NCBI RefSeq assembly: GCF_963169125.1
Contig: NC_084800.1
Location: 143,030,397 to 143,094,396, forward strand
Reading direction: 5' to 3'
Source: Humulus lupulus
Taxonomy: Eukaryota; Streptophyta; Magnoliopsida; Rosales; Cannabaceae
Length of the DNA: 64,000 bases
In this document: positions 1 through 11,966 of the stretch, piece after piece
Layout: the number at the start of each line of letters is the position of its first letter
Position numbering within the stretch: the stretch's first letter is position 1
Translations under genes and position numbers: made by a program
The notes under the pieces: generated by a model
Told to the model about the DNA's origin: nothing
Database searches by the model: none
What the model saw: only the letters and a program-made list of their open reading frames with translations

Positions 1-635
1 CAAACCTAAGTATCTCTTTCCACTCCTTGATTTCTTATACTTTTGGAAGAGTGTGTTTCTTTTGTAAAGCATAGTTGTTTTGCTATTCCTTGGTTATTCT
101 GTATCTTTGTAATTGCTTATGTGTTAAGCAAAATCTCAAAGAAAAGAACATGAAGAACAACCTTCAGGAGAAGGTTCATCAAGTCTTGCATCGGGAGGAA
201 GCAAGCATTCATCAAGCAATTTGAAAGGAGTTCAAATCTTGGTGTCTTAAGGAGATTCATTTAGCAAAGAAAGAGTACATCAAGCTTGCGGCAAAACCAT
301 TAGAGGGAGTCTAAGTTTTGTTTAAGTCAATTACTGTGTACTTGTGAAATTTGACTAATGAATCTTATCTCTGGGCGTGGCCCCGTGGACTAGTAATATC
401 TAAAAGGATATTGACACCACGTAAAAAAATCTGTGTGTCATTTCATTATTCAGTCATTTCTATTTTATCAAACTGGTTTGATATTCTGTAGTGACAAGAA
501 CTTAATCTGTAGCTATAGAGTACTGGTTTGTTGTACCAACTTGTTCGTTCTACATTTAATTAATTTGGTTAATTAAATAAAAAGTTGGTAATCATAAATT
601 ACAAAATTTCAATAAATATATATCATATAGCCATG
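1..635. other. AT-rich flank of element A, possible old LTR tail
   Basis: No gene is recognised. Around 370-450 there is a stretch (gggcgtggccccgtgg, then a run ending in accacgtaaaaaaatctgtg) that resembles the 3' part of some plant Copia (SIRE-like) LTRs. That is recognition by eye only. The last 100 bases are very AT-rich and continue across element A at 8041-8167, showing that A was inserted into this sequence. Confidence 0.3.
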
Positions 636-1250
636 TGTTGACCCTTGATTTTGCCAACGACACGGAGTCAGAATTACGACAAGAAATGAGATGATAGTCA
701 AGAATGGAATCAAATGGTAAAGAAATGACACAAATGATTTATAGTGGTTCGGCCCGAATGAATGGTAATGACCAACGTCCACTTAGTGTTGTTATTGATA
801 TTGAACCTCAAAATTGTGATCAAAGAACTAGGGTTCTTGAGTTTCACAAGCTTTGAGAGGATTACAATTTTGGTGGATAATCACACTCTATTTTTCTCTC
901 TGAATACCAAAAATGTCTAAGGTTTCCAGACCCCAACCCCCCTCAGCCCTATCATCACTATTTATAGGTCCAGGTGGGTTACATGGGCCAATGGGCCATA
1001 ATTACAATTAATGATAGCATATCAAGATAAATAAAGGAAAATATCTCAATGTTATTATTACAAGATTGCGTATCTTAAAGGAAATAACTAAGAGCATGGG
1101 ACCAGACTGCTCGTATCTAATCACGAGATCTGATGGTGTTATGAACACCTGGTCGATGGTTGAGCAGGATCTCTTCATTTGAAATCACCACGTGCCAGAC
1201 ACGTGTAAGGAAAGTTTGCTGCATCATCAGAGGCCATTTTTGGGTAAACA
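636..1250 (-). repeat. 3' LTR of element A
   Basis: 615 bp, TGTTGACCC...GGGTAAACA, preceded by the CCATG target duplication. It pairs with 7421-8035. A tatttata box, read as TATAAATA on the minus strand, lies in the middle, as in the partner copy. Confidence 0.93.
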
Positions 1251-1267
1251 TGTGCCCCCCCAAGTTT
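1251..1267 (-). other. Polypurine tract of element A
   Basis: The plus strand reads tgtgcccccccaag directly after the LTR, so the minus strand has a G-rich purine run ending next to the 3' LTR. This is the position of the plus-strand primer of a retrotransposon and fixes the element's orientation as minus. Confidence 0.7.
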
Positions 1268-1484
1268 ATTTTACTGCGACCGGCATAAAGTAAACTTAGG
1301 TGTCCGACCTTTCGTATGCCCCATAAAACCTGTCAGAGCCATCCATGCCTTCTCGAAAAAGGTAACCAATCATGTCCAATCAGGTCTTTTCGGTTTCCCA
1401 AAAAATTGTCTAACGGCTATTGCGTTTCCCCATGCTTTGAAAAAAGTAATTCCATGATTACCTCTTTTACAATGCCACGATCAA

Positions 1485-1492
1485 TATAAATA
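1485..1492 (+). promoter_or_regulatory. TATA box for the antisense gene of element A
   Basis: TATAAATA lies about 235 bp inside the LTR, followed by aatcccca and a pyrimidine-rich leader. Element C has the same box and following bases at nearly the same distance (10216), and element B has an equivalent at 14319. This suggests a dedicated promoter for the plus-strand gene. Region 1493-2067 between box and coding region looks like an untranslated leader with a possible intron. Confidence 0.5.
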
Positions 1493-2067
1493 ATCCCCAA
1501 GATCATTTTTTACCTTTTACTTTTTACTTTCTCCTCAAGAACACTGAAGAACAAAGCCAAACAAACCCATAAACTTTCATCGCTGATCCAAGGTACTTTT
1601 GCTCAGTCGTTCGAGACGCACGTGTTCGTACTCCAATTTTTATTCAAGTAAGTTTTCCCAACCTTTCAGTTATTTGAGATGCCATGCAACACCTGTTTCA
1701 TCTTCGTTTTGTATTCTAAGTTTTTGAGCATTCTCGACTGTTCTTGAAAAAAAATTGCTTCGGGGTAGACGATTACACTGATCTGTGTTTGATAGGGTAG
1801 TGAAATAATTCTTTATAGGGGTTAAGAATCAGTTTGGTAGTTGAGATTATAACTTTAGGGTGTGAAATCGAAGTAAAAATTCAATTTCTGAGCTTGTAGA
1901 AAAACTTGGTTTTCCCGCCTTTTCAGAGTCGAAAAGTTTTTCCTAAAAAAATTTTCACTTCTGCTTTTTAATCCATTTTCCAAACTGCTCGCTTGAAATA
2001 TAGCATTTTTTGTCGGAATGCTGCTGGTCATATAAAAGCTTAACTTTTATACACGAGCAATGTTATT

Positions 2068-2575
2068 CCATGGGGAGGTGAGAGGCCAATCGACGACGAT
2101 CTGCTAGCTCAATTGCTCGAGGATGAAGAACAACCGTCACGGCTAGTTCCAGAGATCCCTTTTTCTTGAAACACCCCAAATAATCCTTCGACTGAACCTC
2201 AACACATGGGTCGAGTAAAGTCTAGAGCCCAGAAAAAGAAATCATCCAACCCTTCTTCAAATCAGCCTGCTCCTTGGGCTGAAATTCCTTCAACCAGTGG
2301 TCAATATGAAAGTACACTCGATCTAAAAATCCAAAATCAAGCCCAACTTCGAAACGTCATTCGACCAGATGTCGAATGGTACATCGCTCCCCTTAGCCAA
2401 ATCTCAGTTAGGATGATAGCCAACTATCTTAAGAAGTACGGACTTCCTGGGGTAACCTTAGTTCGACCAACTAGAGACCAATGAGCAAACCTGCCTGGAG
2501 GCACCTGCAGGGCCTAGTCAAGGTATCATATTGAGGCAGGAGCGATCCTGCCTCTCCATCCTTTCTTCCAACTGG
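2068..2575 (+). pseudogene. Antisense gene (Transposase_28-like), 3'-truncated, element A
   Basis: The plus strand encodes the N-terminal part of the same protein found complete in element C. It has an acidic start (PWGGERPIDDDLLAQLLEDEE), a basic KSRAQKKKS segment, then VEWY...VRMIANYLKKYG and LHPFFQ. A stop breaks it near 2167, another at 2482 after RPTRDQ and another at about 2516. At about 2572 the reading frame runs straight into minus-strand RNase H sequence, so the Transposase_28-like core present in C (11350-11550) has been deleted. Such antisense genes between pol and the 3' LTR are known in Tat-lineage elements. The protein's function is unknown. Confidence 0.65.
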
Positions 2576-5079
2576 TCACGAGGTACCTGCTGGAGGGTGT
2601 ACTTATCAAACTGTGACAATACTTCCTTCGTCTTATTCAAGTAAGTGACCATTTTTAAGCCTCAGGCCTGGTACTCTCCAATGATCTGATTGACTACTAA
2701 TTGAGAGTCACTGTAGATGTCAAGTGACTTTATGTGCATGCTCCTGGCTAACCTTAGTCCAGCGAGCAGTGCTTCATACTCAGCTTCATTGTTAGAAGCA
2801 GTGAAGTCAAACCTGATTGCGCAGTGAAATCGATGCCCTTCAGGCGTTATCAAAATCACTCCTGCTCATGCGTGATGTTCATTAGAAGAGCCGTCTGTGT
2901 ACAACTTCCATGAGGGAGTTTGGTTTTGAGGCTCAGGCTCTTCAGGTGCTTCTGGGTGCTCGCTATCTGGAAGCCCAATGAGTTCTGCGGCGAAGTCTGC
3001 CAGGGCTTGCCCTTTTCTTGCTGCTCGTGGCAAGTAAGAGATATCAAACCGCCTAAGTTCGACTGCCCATTTCAATAATCTGCCTGTGGCTTCTGGCTTC
3101 TGTAGAACTTGCCATAGAGGTTGGTCGGTCAAAACTGTGATTGGGTGAGCTTGGAAGTAGGGCCGCAGCTTCCTAGAGGCTAAGATTAAGCAATAGGCTA
3201 ATTTTTCAATAGGTGGATATCGCAGTTCCGCTCCTATTAGCCTCTTACTTACATAATAAATGACCTTTTGCACGCCCTCCTCCTCTCTTTCTAGGACAAC
3301 ACCAGCAATGTATTCTATGACCACCAAGTAAATGAACAAAGTTTCTTTATCAACTAGCTTTGATAGAATCAGTGGCTGCGACATATGAGTCTTTAAGGCT
3401 TGAAAAGCCTGTTCGCACTCCTCCGTCCATTCAAATTTCTTGTTGCCTCTGAGCATATTAAAAAATGGGACGCATTTGTCTGTCGATTTGGAAATAAATC
3501 TACTAAGAGCAGCAATTCTTCCGGTCAAGCTTTGGACATCCTTGATCTTCATTGGCGATTTCATATCGACCAGGGCCTTGATCTTCTTGGGATTGGCCTC
3601 AATTCCTTGCGAGTTTACTATAAATCCCAAGAATTTCCCTGATCCAACTTCAAAGGAGCACTTGAGGGGATTCAACTTCATCCAATATTTGTTTAAGATG
3701 TTGAAGCATTCTTGCAAGTCCCCTATGTGCCCTCCTGCCTTCTTCGACTTAACCAGCATGTCATCGACATACACTTCCATGTTTGTGCCGATCAGATCCT
3801 TAAACATGTGGTTGACCAGTCGCTGGTAAGTCGCACCAGCGTTTTTCAAACCGAAGGGCATTACTTTGTAATAGTAAAGCCCTGTGTCAGTCCGAAAGCT
3901 AGTGTGATCCTCATCAGGAGGATGCATACTGATTTGATTATATCCGGAGTATGCATCCATGAATGAGAGAATCTCATGCCTTGCAATGGCATCGACTAGT
4001 TGGTCGATTCTAGGGAGTGGGAAACAATCTTTAGGGCAAGCTTTATTAAGGTCTGTGAAATCTACGCAGGTTCGCCACTTGCCATTTGGTTTGGGAACAA
4101 GCACGGGATTAGAGACCCATGATGCATAAAATGCTACCCTAATGAATCCATTCTCCTTCAGCTTCTCAACTTCTTCCTTTAGAGCCTTTGATCTATCTTT
4201 GTTGAGTAGCCTCCTTCTCTGCTGTACTGATGGAAAATTCTTGCCTATATTCAGGACATGGCTAATGACTGCAGGGTCTATTCCAACCATGTCTTTGTGC
4301 GACCAGGAAAAGACTTCTTGGTTTTTCCTAAAAAATTCCACCAGTGCACGCTTAGTTGTTGTCTCTAAGTTTTTACCGACTTTTACAACCCTGGTCGGAT
4401 CTTCTTCATCGAGTTGGACCACCTTAAGGTCCTCGATGTGTCCTATTTCTTCATCAAAATCCCCAAAGCGAGGATCTAAATCTCTGTTCTCACTTTGGGC
4501 AACGCCCTATTTGGTGGCATTATCACCTGATTGGGTCGGTACATCAACAGCCATTTGCGACTCTTTTCCAACAACTTCCCTCGATACACCTTTCTTTGCT
4601 TTAGATATCGAGGCGTTGTATCACTCCCTTGCTTCCCCATGATTTCCCAACACGCATCCTACCCCTGCGTCGATTGGGAACTTCATGGAAAGGTGCCATA
4701 TCGAGGTAACGACTTGCAGGTCGACCAAAATAGGCCTCCCAATTACAGCATTATATGCTGAAGGACAATCAACTACTATGAAAGTAGTGAGTAATGTCCT
4801 GATTGCAGGTGCAGTTCCTGCTGTAACTTGGAGCCTAATTGATCCAGCTGGGGCGAGCCCTTCGCCAGAAAAACCATAAATGGTTTGGTTGCACGGTTCC
4901 AGGTCCTTGACGGACAATTTCATTCTTTCCAGTGAAGACTTGTATAAGATGTTGACTGAGCTTCCAGTGTCAACCAACACCCTCTTAACCATCATGTTGA
5001 CAATTTGAAAGTCCACGACCAGCAGATCGGAGTGTGGGAATCGTACGTGCTGGGCATCATCTTCAGAGAAGGTTATCAA
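2576..5079 (-). pseudogene. pol: pol (protease, RT, RNase H) of element A, integrase deleted
   Basis: Read on the minus strand. The aspartic protease has the active-site motif VLVDTGSS (within 5079-4621). Reverse transcriptase follows, with FMDAYSGYNQI and the catalytic YVDD (within 4422-2866). Next come the connection/RNase H region (VLTDQPL) and a second, plant-type RNase H beginning YTDGSSN. The last is broken by an in-frame stop at HHA* around 2868 and continues with ASNNEAEYEALL to 2662. Two RNase H segments in a row are typical of the Tat/Ogre branch. Stops also separate protease and RT. Homology ends near 2576, directly against the antisense gene, so all of integrase is missing. Confidence 0.85.
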
Positions 5080-5324
5080 TTCCTCCTCTGTTCGAGCCTT
5101 CTTTGGTGCCCTATCTCCACACTCATCATCTCGATGTCCTGGTCATGGCGTAAGGTTCGAGCGTATCGTTCCCTTGCCTTCCCACTGTCCCCTGCAAGGT
5201 GTGGGCCGCCACAGATGGTAAGTAATGTACCTGCCACATGAGCTGGCTGTAAAGGTGGCGATCGTTGGCGTACAAGTGCCTGCTCATTGCCACCTTGAGC
5301 CTCTTGCTGAGACCCTCCCGTGGC

Positions 5325-7371
5325 TCACACATATCTCTTTACATGTCCCTGCCTGATCAGGAACTCAATTTTGTCTTTCAACTGGTTGCACTCATTGGTG
5401 TCATGTCCGTAGTCGTTGTGATAACGACAGAATTTTGTTGTATCACTTTTGGAGATATCCTTCCTTATAGGTGCGGGTCGCTTATAAGGAACATTAGAGC
5501 TGGTCGCCTGGTAAACCTCTGCTCGACTTTCGACAAGGGTCGTATAGTTTGTGAATCTCGGCTCGTATCTATTTCCTTTGGGGCGGTTATTCTCAAATGT
5601 TGACAGCTCATTGCCTGCCCTTTTTCCACCATTTCTGCCATTTCCGTTCCCATTCCCGTTGCCCTTGTTGTTGCCATTGGGTTTATCTAACCCGTTGGTG
5701 GCCTTGGTGGGTTCTTCCTTCAGTCCCTTGTCTTTCGTAGGCGATTTCCCCTCGTTGGCAATTGCGTCTTCGAGCTTGATGTATCGATCAGATCGATCCA
5801 AAAAATCCTGGGTACTCCTACCCTGTTCTTCCTTAGGCTGTTCCATAGGGGAGAAGGCGTCTGACCCCGGCAGTTAAGGCCATCATCTTTCCCTCATCGC
5901 CCACTGTTTTGGCTCCAGCTCTCCCTCCTTTTGGCGTATCTCGACCAGCTGGTTGGCCTCAGTGGGGTGTACGCGACCCGCATAAAATTGTGCGTAAAAT
6001 TCCTTCACGAACATCTCCCAAGATACTATACTAGCAGGAAGGAATTTAAAGAACCACTCCTGGGCGGTATCAGATAGTGTGGCGGGGAAGATCCTGTAGC
6101 GGGCATCGTCCGACACCTTCTGAATATCCATTTGTATCTCAAATTTTTTGACATGAGATACTGGGTCTCCGTACCCATCAAAGTTTGGCAGTACTGGCAT
6201 TTTGAATTTACTGGGGGTTTTTTCCACAGCAATCCTTTGCACAAACGAAGTGCCCCTCCTCTGATCGTACTCTATGTAGGATGTTTGACTCCCGACCAGT
6301 TGCTGTACTGCCTGGTTCAGGGCATCAATTTGTGCCTGAACTGCATCTGGGATCGCTGGGGAGACTAGTGCTTGAGGAGCGTACTCATCGTGCCTCTCGC
6401 GACGGTCGTTGAGCACGTCCCTTAAACCATCATCCCCGCGCCTTTGTTCGCTGACTCCTAACCGATCAAAGATGTTATTTTGTCGGGGTTGCCCCCCAGC
6501 ATTACGATTCGTCGGCCTATTTCCACCTCTTCCTTCATCCCTCCGACCACCATCCCCCTGAGAGAGTCGGCCTCATCATAGTCATGACTGTCTCTAAACT
6601 GTGGCCGAATATGTTGCGACTGGCTGTACATGCTGTTTCCTCCTCGGACAGGCATCTCCCGAGCGTCAGGGGGAGGCCTGCGCTGGTTGTTGGGTCCCCG
6701 TGCATTATTATGCCATGGGGGGCCTTTGACCGTAGAACCTGACTCATGCCTGTTGTTTGCAGAAGGATGTTGCCCTCTGCACGGTGGATTTGGCTCATCA
6801 TCCCCTTGGCGTCTAAGGCTACGGGTAGGCTGTTGGCCCTATTCTGCCTATGGCGCTGGGGATTGCCGCAACCAGCTTGAGAATGCGGTTGCTGCTCAGG
6901 ATCCCATATTGGGACATCATCCTGAGCGACAGGTGGTTGCTCTGGCTGCTGAGGGCTTGCTTGCTGAATTGAAGGACTCAGATTTTTGGTCTGTTGCAGT
7001 GGCGCACTCGATGGCTGATCCAGTTGTGATGCCGACGCAGCCTGTCCTCGAGCCAATTGAATGGCTGCCTGAAGAGCGGTTATGGCCTCTCTCTGCCGAT
7101 GGTCCATGTCCGCCTGCCGCTCATTCAGCTCCTGGCACTGACGCTCAATCTCCCTTTGTTGTAACGCCAAAGTCTCTGCTGCATTCTTCTGATTGGCCTT
7201 TAGATTGGCCAACTTGTCCTGCAATACCCCCAATGTTGCCCTCAGCATCTCCGAATCTAATTCCTCTTCTTCGAATTCCAAATGTGGTTCATTCTCAGCC
7301 ACATTTGGAGGAGGAGGTTAAGATGGTGCAGCGCCAGCAGTCTGTCTAGCTTTCTTGGTTGTCTTCGCCAT
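5325..7371 (-). pseudogene. gag: gag of element A
   Basis: It starts with ATG at 7371 (MAKTTKK), with a stop after about 17 codons. A coiled-coil-like Q/E-rich segment follows (REIERQCQELNERQAD). The retrotransposon gag domain is at 6416-5883 (FKMPVLPNFDGYGDPVSHV, AQEWFFKF). A low-complexity N/G/K stretch and a zinc-knuckle-like CRYHNDYGHDTNEC are at 5846-5325. The gene is divided among three frames by frameshifts and stops. It would have formed the virus-like particle core of the retrotransposon. Confidence 0.8.
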
Positions 7372-7399
7372 TTGATCTTCTTACAACTTCTTGAGCAAA

Positions 7400-7417
7400 C
7401 TCTCAATGAAAGCACTA
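7400..7417 (-). other. Primer-binding site of element A
   Basis: On the minus strand, two or three bases after the LTR end, the site reads TAGTGCTTTCATTGAGAG. Elements C and D have TGGTGCTTTCATTGAGAG at the same place, so A carries a G-to-A change in the bases that pair with the tRNA CCA end. I do not assign the tRNA. Confidence 0.7.
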
Positions 7418-7420
7418 GAA

Positions 7421-8035
7421 TGTTGACCCTTGATTTTGCCAACGACACGGAGTCAGAATTACGATAAGAAATGAGATGATAGTCAAGAATGGAATCAAAT
7501 GGTAAAGAAATGACATAAATGATTTATAGTGGTTCGGCCCCAATGAATGGTAATGACCTACGTCCACTTAGTGTTCTTATTGATATTGAACCTCAAAATT
7601 GTGATCAAAGAACTAGGGTTCTTGAGTTTCACAAGCTTTGAGAGGATTACAATTTTGGTGGATAATCACACTCTATTTTTCTCTCTGAATACCAAAAATG
7701 TCTAAGGTTTCCAGACCCCAACCCCCTTGAGCTCTATCATCACTATTTATAGGTTCAGGTAGGTTACATGGGCCAATGGGCCGTAATTACAATTAATGAT
7801 AGCATATCAAGATAAATAAAGGAAAATATCTCAATGTTATTATTACAAGATTGCGTATCTTAAAGGAAATAACTAAGAGCATGTGACCAGACTGGTCATA
7901 TGTAATCGAGAGATCTAATGGTGTTAGGAACACCTGGTCGATGGTTGAGCAGGATCTCTTCATTTGAAATCACCACGTGCCAGACATGTGTAAGGAAAGT
8001 TTGCTGCATCATCAGAGGCCATTTTTGGGTAAACA
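7421..8035 (-). repeat. 5' LTR of element A
   Basis: 615 bp, followed by the target duplication CCATG. A tatttata at 7744-7751 reads TATAAATA on the minus strand and is the likely core promoter of the retrotransposon transcript. Confidence 0.93.
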
Positions 8036-8167
8036 CCATGTAAATATATATATTTATGTCAACGTTGTGTTTAGATGTCATATATGTAGAGATTATTGAT
8101 ATAAATATTTATATATACTATAGAACTATAATTAATTCTATTATGTATATTTTAAGAAAAATTGTAA

Positions 8168-8525
8168 CACTACAACAATGAATGCCATTTGCGGCGTAAG
8201 TATTAGCGGCAGACCTAATCAACCTGTATTGTACATGCTATTAGCGAAAGATTAGAGGGTCCGCTGCTAATAATGTGTGATTATTTAAAAAAAATATAAT
8301 AATATATATTAGCGGCAGACTTACCATCATTAGCGGCGGATAGTCCGCTGCTAATATACAAAATGAAATTCCCGGGAAAGAGATGAGTTTTTTTTAAGAT
8401 TTTTTAGCGGCAGATAATCACCTTTATTAGAGGTGGACTACCTATCGCTAATAATAGTATTATTATTAATAGCGGTGGGCCCACTACTAATAATGCTGAA
8501 CAGTTTTAAATTTTATCACAACCCT
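8168..8525 (+). mobile_element. Left terminus of a CACTA transposon
   Basis: The segment begins CACTACAACAA and is followed by many direct and inverted copies of TTAGCGGC(A/G)GA and its complement TCCGCTGCTAAT (about 8187, 8262, 8309, 8331-8350, 8405, 8470). A CACTA start followed by dense short subterminal repeats is the standard end structure of En/Spm elements, where the repeats bind the transposase. No matching right end is visible before element C. The partner may be the decayed transposase region at 33-40 kb, now separated by insertion C. Confidence 0.65.
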
Positions 8526-9398
8526 CGTCCCTTCTCTCTTGTTCTCTTCTCTTCATAGCCCTCGTCCATCGCTCTGCTTTCTTCACTTCTCTTCTCTCAT
8601 GCGCAAGGACTCTCTCTCCAACAGCATGCAGCATGCCAGTGTAATACTTCCAGCAATAGGCGCAAGGTCTCTCTCTCTTCACTTCTCTTCATCCTTCATA
8701 TTTCTATTGTTTATTCTTTATGTTATTTCATTTCCATTATATTTATGTTTTTTCATTTCCATTATTCAATGCTTGCTAGTGTTTGCTGAGTGTAATACTT
8801 GTCTGATATGTAGGCTTTCACACTGTAGTTTAGAAATAGAAATAAAACTCATTGTATTTATAAAATAATATGCTCAATGGGTAAGATTTTGATTAGACTT
8901 ACTGTGCATCAATAAATCTTCAAATTATCATTTTTAACATTAGAAGAATGATACAATTAATATTTATGCGCCCCTTGGCCTAAATTATGCCATTATTTCA
9001 GTAATGTCAAGGCCGAGTGTGCATTACTATAGTACAATTGTTTGATTGGAAGTAGTTTGATCAGAATTTTTGTTCAAGGAGGAGGTAACATATTGAAAGC
9101 AGTTTTACTTTCCTTTTGAATGTTCCTTTAAAATTTCCAGATTTGAAATCAGACTATTAATTCAAACACTTTCTAAAAGTGAAATTATTCTCAGAGTTTC
9201 GAGAGGTGGTTTTTCTTATTTCAAGGTTTTCACTGATGAGATAATTTTTTTGTATTTGTAATGTACTTGTGAATGTGAAAGTTGTGTACTTCTGAATCGT
9301 TGCATTGCTTGTTTGAATTTTTAGATTATTCTATAGGTCTAATTTTCGGGAATTAATTTTGTGTAAAGGAATAATTGTTGTATCTTTTTTTTTGAGTA
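8526..9398. other. Pyrimidine-rich leader-like and AT-rich sequence
   Basis: 8530-8720 is rich in CT runs (ctctcttctcttc) like a plant 5' untranslated leader, and may be the leader and first intron of the CACTA transposase gene. The rest to 9398 is AT-rich. No coding homology is seen. The last bases GAGTA are the target duplication of element C. Confidence 0.35.
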
Positions 9399-9983
9399 TG
9401 TGACCCTGATTTTGGTCAACGACACGAAGTCTGGGAAACGACAAGAAAATGATATAGAGCTTGATAATAATCTAATGGAAAGATAAAGAACACAGGGATT
9501 TATAGTGGTTCGGCCCCAATGATTGGTAATAATCTACGTCCACTTGATACTGTTATTGATATTGAACTCCCAAGCTATGATCAAAGAACAAGGGTTCCTG
9601 AGTTTCACGGACCTTAGAGGAAGAAAATAATACAGTGATGGATAACAGTAATATAATTCTCTAAGCATAAAAGATCGATCCCCTTCCTAGAGTTATTTCT
9701 TGTGTATTTATAGGCTAAGAAAGGGTTACATGAATTAGGAAATAATATCTATCCTTAATGATCGGATCTGCAAGTCATAATGAAGAGATATTCTCGGATA
9801 TCATCACAACTATACAGATTTTTACATAAATGAGCGAATATACGACCAGGCTGGTCGTATATAGAACTTGATCTCTTCGCGCAGAAATAATGCTGGTTGA
9901 TAAGCGAGCCGTATCTCTGCTGCGTGTCCGCCACATGTCAAAAATCCTTGCCTCGTCATCAACAACTGATTTCTGGATAAACA
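9399..9983 (-). repeat. 3' LTR of element C
   Basis: 585 bp. It begins TGTGACCC where the partner has TGTTGACCC (one T lost) and ends GGATAAACA. It pairs with 31409-32005. Confidence 0.92.
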
Positions 9984-9996
9984 TTTGCCCCCCAAG
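9984..9996 (-). other. Polypurine tract of element C
   Basis: The plus strand reads tttgccccccaag after the LTR, giving a purine run (cttggggggcaaa) on the minus strand next to the 3' LTR. This supports minus-strand orientation. Confidence 0.65.
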
Positions 9997-10215
9997 TTTA
10001 TTTATTGCGACCAGCAATAAGTAAACTTAGGAAAACAACTTTTCATATGCCCCACGAAATCTGTCAGAGCCCTCGTGCGTTTTTGAAAACAGTGACCTAA
10101 TCACGTCTAATCAAGCCTTTTCAGTTTTCAAGAAACCATTCCGACGGCTGTTACACTCCCCCATGCTTTGAAAAAAGGCAACTCATGATTACCCCTTTTT
10201 GGCATACATTAGCTC

Positions 10216-10223
10216 TATAAATA
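10216..10223 (+). promoter_or_regulatory. TATA box for the antisense gene of element C
   Basis: TATAAATA is followed by aatcccca, about 233 bp from the LTR edge, as in element A. The leader 10224-10837 ends in a good splice acceptor (gtttgcag at about 10832) just before the ATG at 10838, so the leader probably contains an intron. Confidence 0.5.
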
Positions 10224-10837
10224 ATCCCCACAATCTTCTTTTAAGTCTTTACATACCATCTTTTGCCAAGAACTCCCAAGAAAAATATCTCAGAGCCCCT
10301 AACTTCAAGGTTTTCAGACGTTTTACCGAGGATTTTTCGCCTGCAAATTTGAAGTTCCTCCTTCTCAGAATCTCCAATCTTTGCTCAGGTAAACTTTCTT
10401 CGAAGTTTAACCCTTTGAGATGCCATGCATGATGCTTCTGTGCTCTGAGACTTTTCGTGTTCTTGGGTATAAATTTGTGAAGATTTTGCATATACCGTTT
10501 GATGCTTGATAGGGTAGTGTATTTTTGCTCTATATAAGTTAGGAATCAGTTTAATAGTCAGGATCATGGATTTAGGGCGTAAAATCGAAGTAACAATTTG
10601 ATTTTTAGGCTAGCTGAAAAACTGGGTTTTTCCCGCCCCTTTGGAGTTGCAAAAGCTTTTGTCAGAAAAAAACTTTTTACTTTCACTTTTTGATCCATTT
10701 TTCAAACTACTCGCATAAAACTTAGTGTTTCGGTTAGAATGTTGCTGGTCGATAGACGTGAGCAACGTTATTCCAACTTTCAACATAAGCTCCCAGGCTG
10801 TGCGTATTATCTCCCCCTTTGTCTGTTTGCAGTTCAT

Positions 10838-11966
10838 ATGCAAGACCCGTGGGGCGGAGAAAGACCTATTGATGACGATCTGTTGGCTCAACTGCTCGAG
10901 GACGAAGAACCACCCTCGATATTGATACCTGATATTCCTTTTTCTCGCATTAATCCAAACACTTCCCCAGTTTTGACTCGAAATATGGCTCGCACCAAAA
11001 CTAAGGCCCAGAAAAGAAAAACTTCCAACGCTTCTCATCAGCCTGCTGCTGATGCTCCCTCGACCAGTGGTCGAGATGAAAATGCCCCCGATATAAATAT
11101 CCAAAGGCATGCCCGCCCTCGACATGTTATTCAGCCGGATGTCGAATGGCATGTAGTCTTTGAGAGTAGGGTGACGGTCAGAATGATCGCCAACTACTTA
11201 AGAAAATACAACCCGACAGGGGTGACCCTAGTCAAGCCCAACCCAGACCAAAGGGCTAATCTGCCTGGAGGTGCCTACAACGCCTGGTCGCGGTTTCATG
11301 TTGAGGCAGGAGCCACTTTGCCTCTTCATGCATTCTTTTAGGGGGTGGCCAATTATTTTGGAGTTGTCCCCTTCCAAATTACCCCAAACGAATATAGAAT
11401 GCTCACTGCACTCTATATCCTGTACAACCAGAAAAAATGGCCCGTTCCGTCGCCACATGAGGTCAACTACCTGTTCGACCTCAAGTCTAACCCTAACCAA
11501 GAAGGCACGGGGTTCTTCCATCTTTGTCATCCGGAAAATGGAGCATTTTGCTGACTGACACGACCCACATCTCCAACATGGGGAGGTACTACCAAGAGTA
11601 CTTCCTTATGCCTAACCTGGTCGCAGACAACTTGGCTTTCGCACGAGGAGGTAAAACTTTCGCATCGCTGGCTGGCTTCTTCACTTAGTGTTTTTCCTCC
11701 ACATTGTCTTAAACTCTTAATGTCTTTCAGGCCCGTGGCTGCGACCAAACCCAACTCCGGGAATGGAGTCAAGAGCAGCACTCTTAGCCAGCATGTTAGA
11801 TGCTAAGAAGAGTGTCAAAAATCTAGTTACAGAGGCTAACCTTAGGGTGGCTGGCCTCTGGGACCCTCAATTAAATACAAGGGGGCCTTTGGCAGGGAGT
11901 GCTCACGCCGAAGAAGAACCCGAGCAGCAACCTCCCCAGGATCCTCCAGCTCCTCAAGCTCCATAA
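10838..11966 (+). pseudogene. Antisense gene (Transposase_28-like) of element C
   Basis: Starts at ATG 10838 with MQDPWGGERPIDDDLL. A basic segment follows (RTKTKAQKRKT). A region resembling the 'putative gypsy type transposon' family (Pfam Transposase_28) follows a stop at about 11339: NYFGVVPFQITPNEYRML and WPVPSPHEVNYLFDLK. A frameshift lies near 11550. The line continues with DTTHISNMGRYYQEYF, then an intron (donor about 11652, acceptor about 11730). A final exon (GPWLRPNPTPG...AGLWDPQLNT) ends at TAA 11966 in a P/Q-rich tail. The gene converges on pol, whose stop is at 12617. Function unknown. Confidence 0.65.

Larger units (their letters stand above)
636..8035 (-). mobile_element. Element A: Ty3/Gypsy (Tat-type) retrotransposon, internally deleted
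   Basis: Two 615-bp LTRs (636-1250 and 7421-8035) start with TGTTGACCC and end with GTAAACA. They are bounded by a perfect 5-bp target duplication CCATG at 631-635 and 8036-8040. Transcription runs on the minus strand: the primer-binding site lies beside the right LTR and the polypurine tract beside the left. Order on the minus strand is gag, protease, reverse transcriptase, RNase H. The integrase is missing. An antisense gene lies on the plus strand next to the 3' LTR. I count about 20 differences between the two LTRs by eye (about 3 percent), so the insertion is not recent. Stops and the deletion make it non-autonomous. Confidence 0.93.

Noticed and set aside
3400..4761. Plus-strand open frames of 80-166 codons opposite pol of element A
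   Set aside because: They are shadows of the conserved RT and protease on the minus strand; the protein sequences have no recognisable features.
6630..7349. 239-codon plus-strand open frame opposite gag of element A
   Set aside because: It lies opposite gag and is a Pro/Leu/Ser-rich shadow. The same region in element C has no equivalent long frame, so it is not conserved.
8539..8868. 109-codon plus-strand open frame, Ser/Leu/Phe-rich
   Set aside because: It is derived from CT-rich leader-like sequence with no family features; more likely untranslated.
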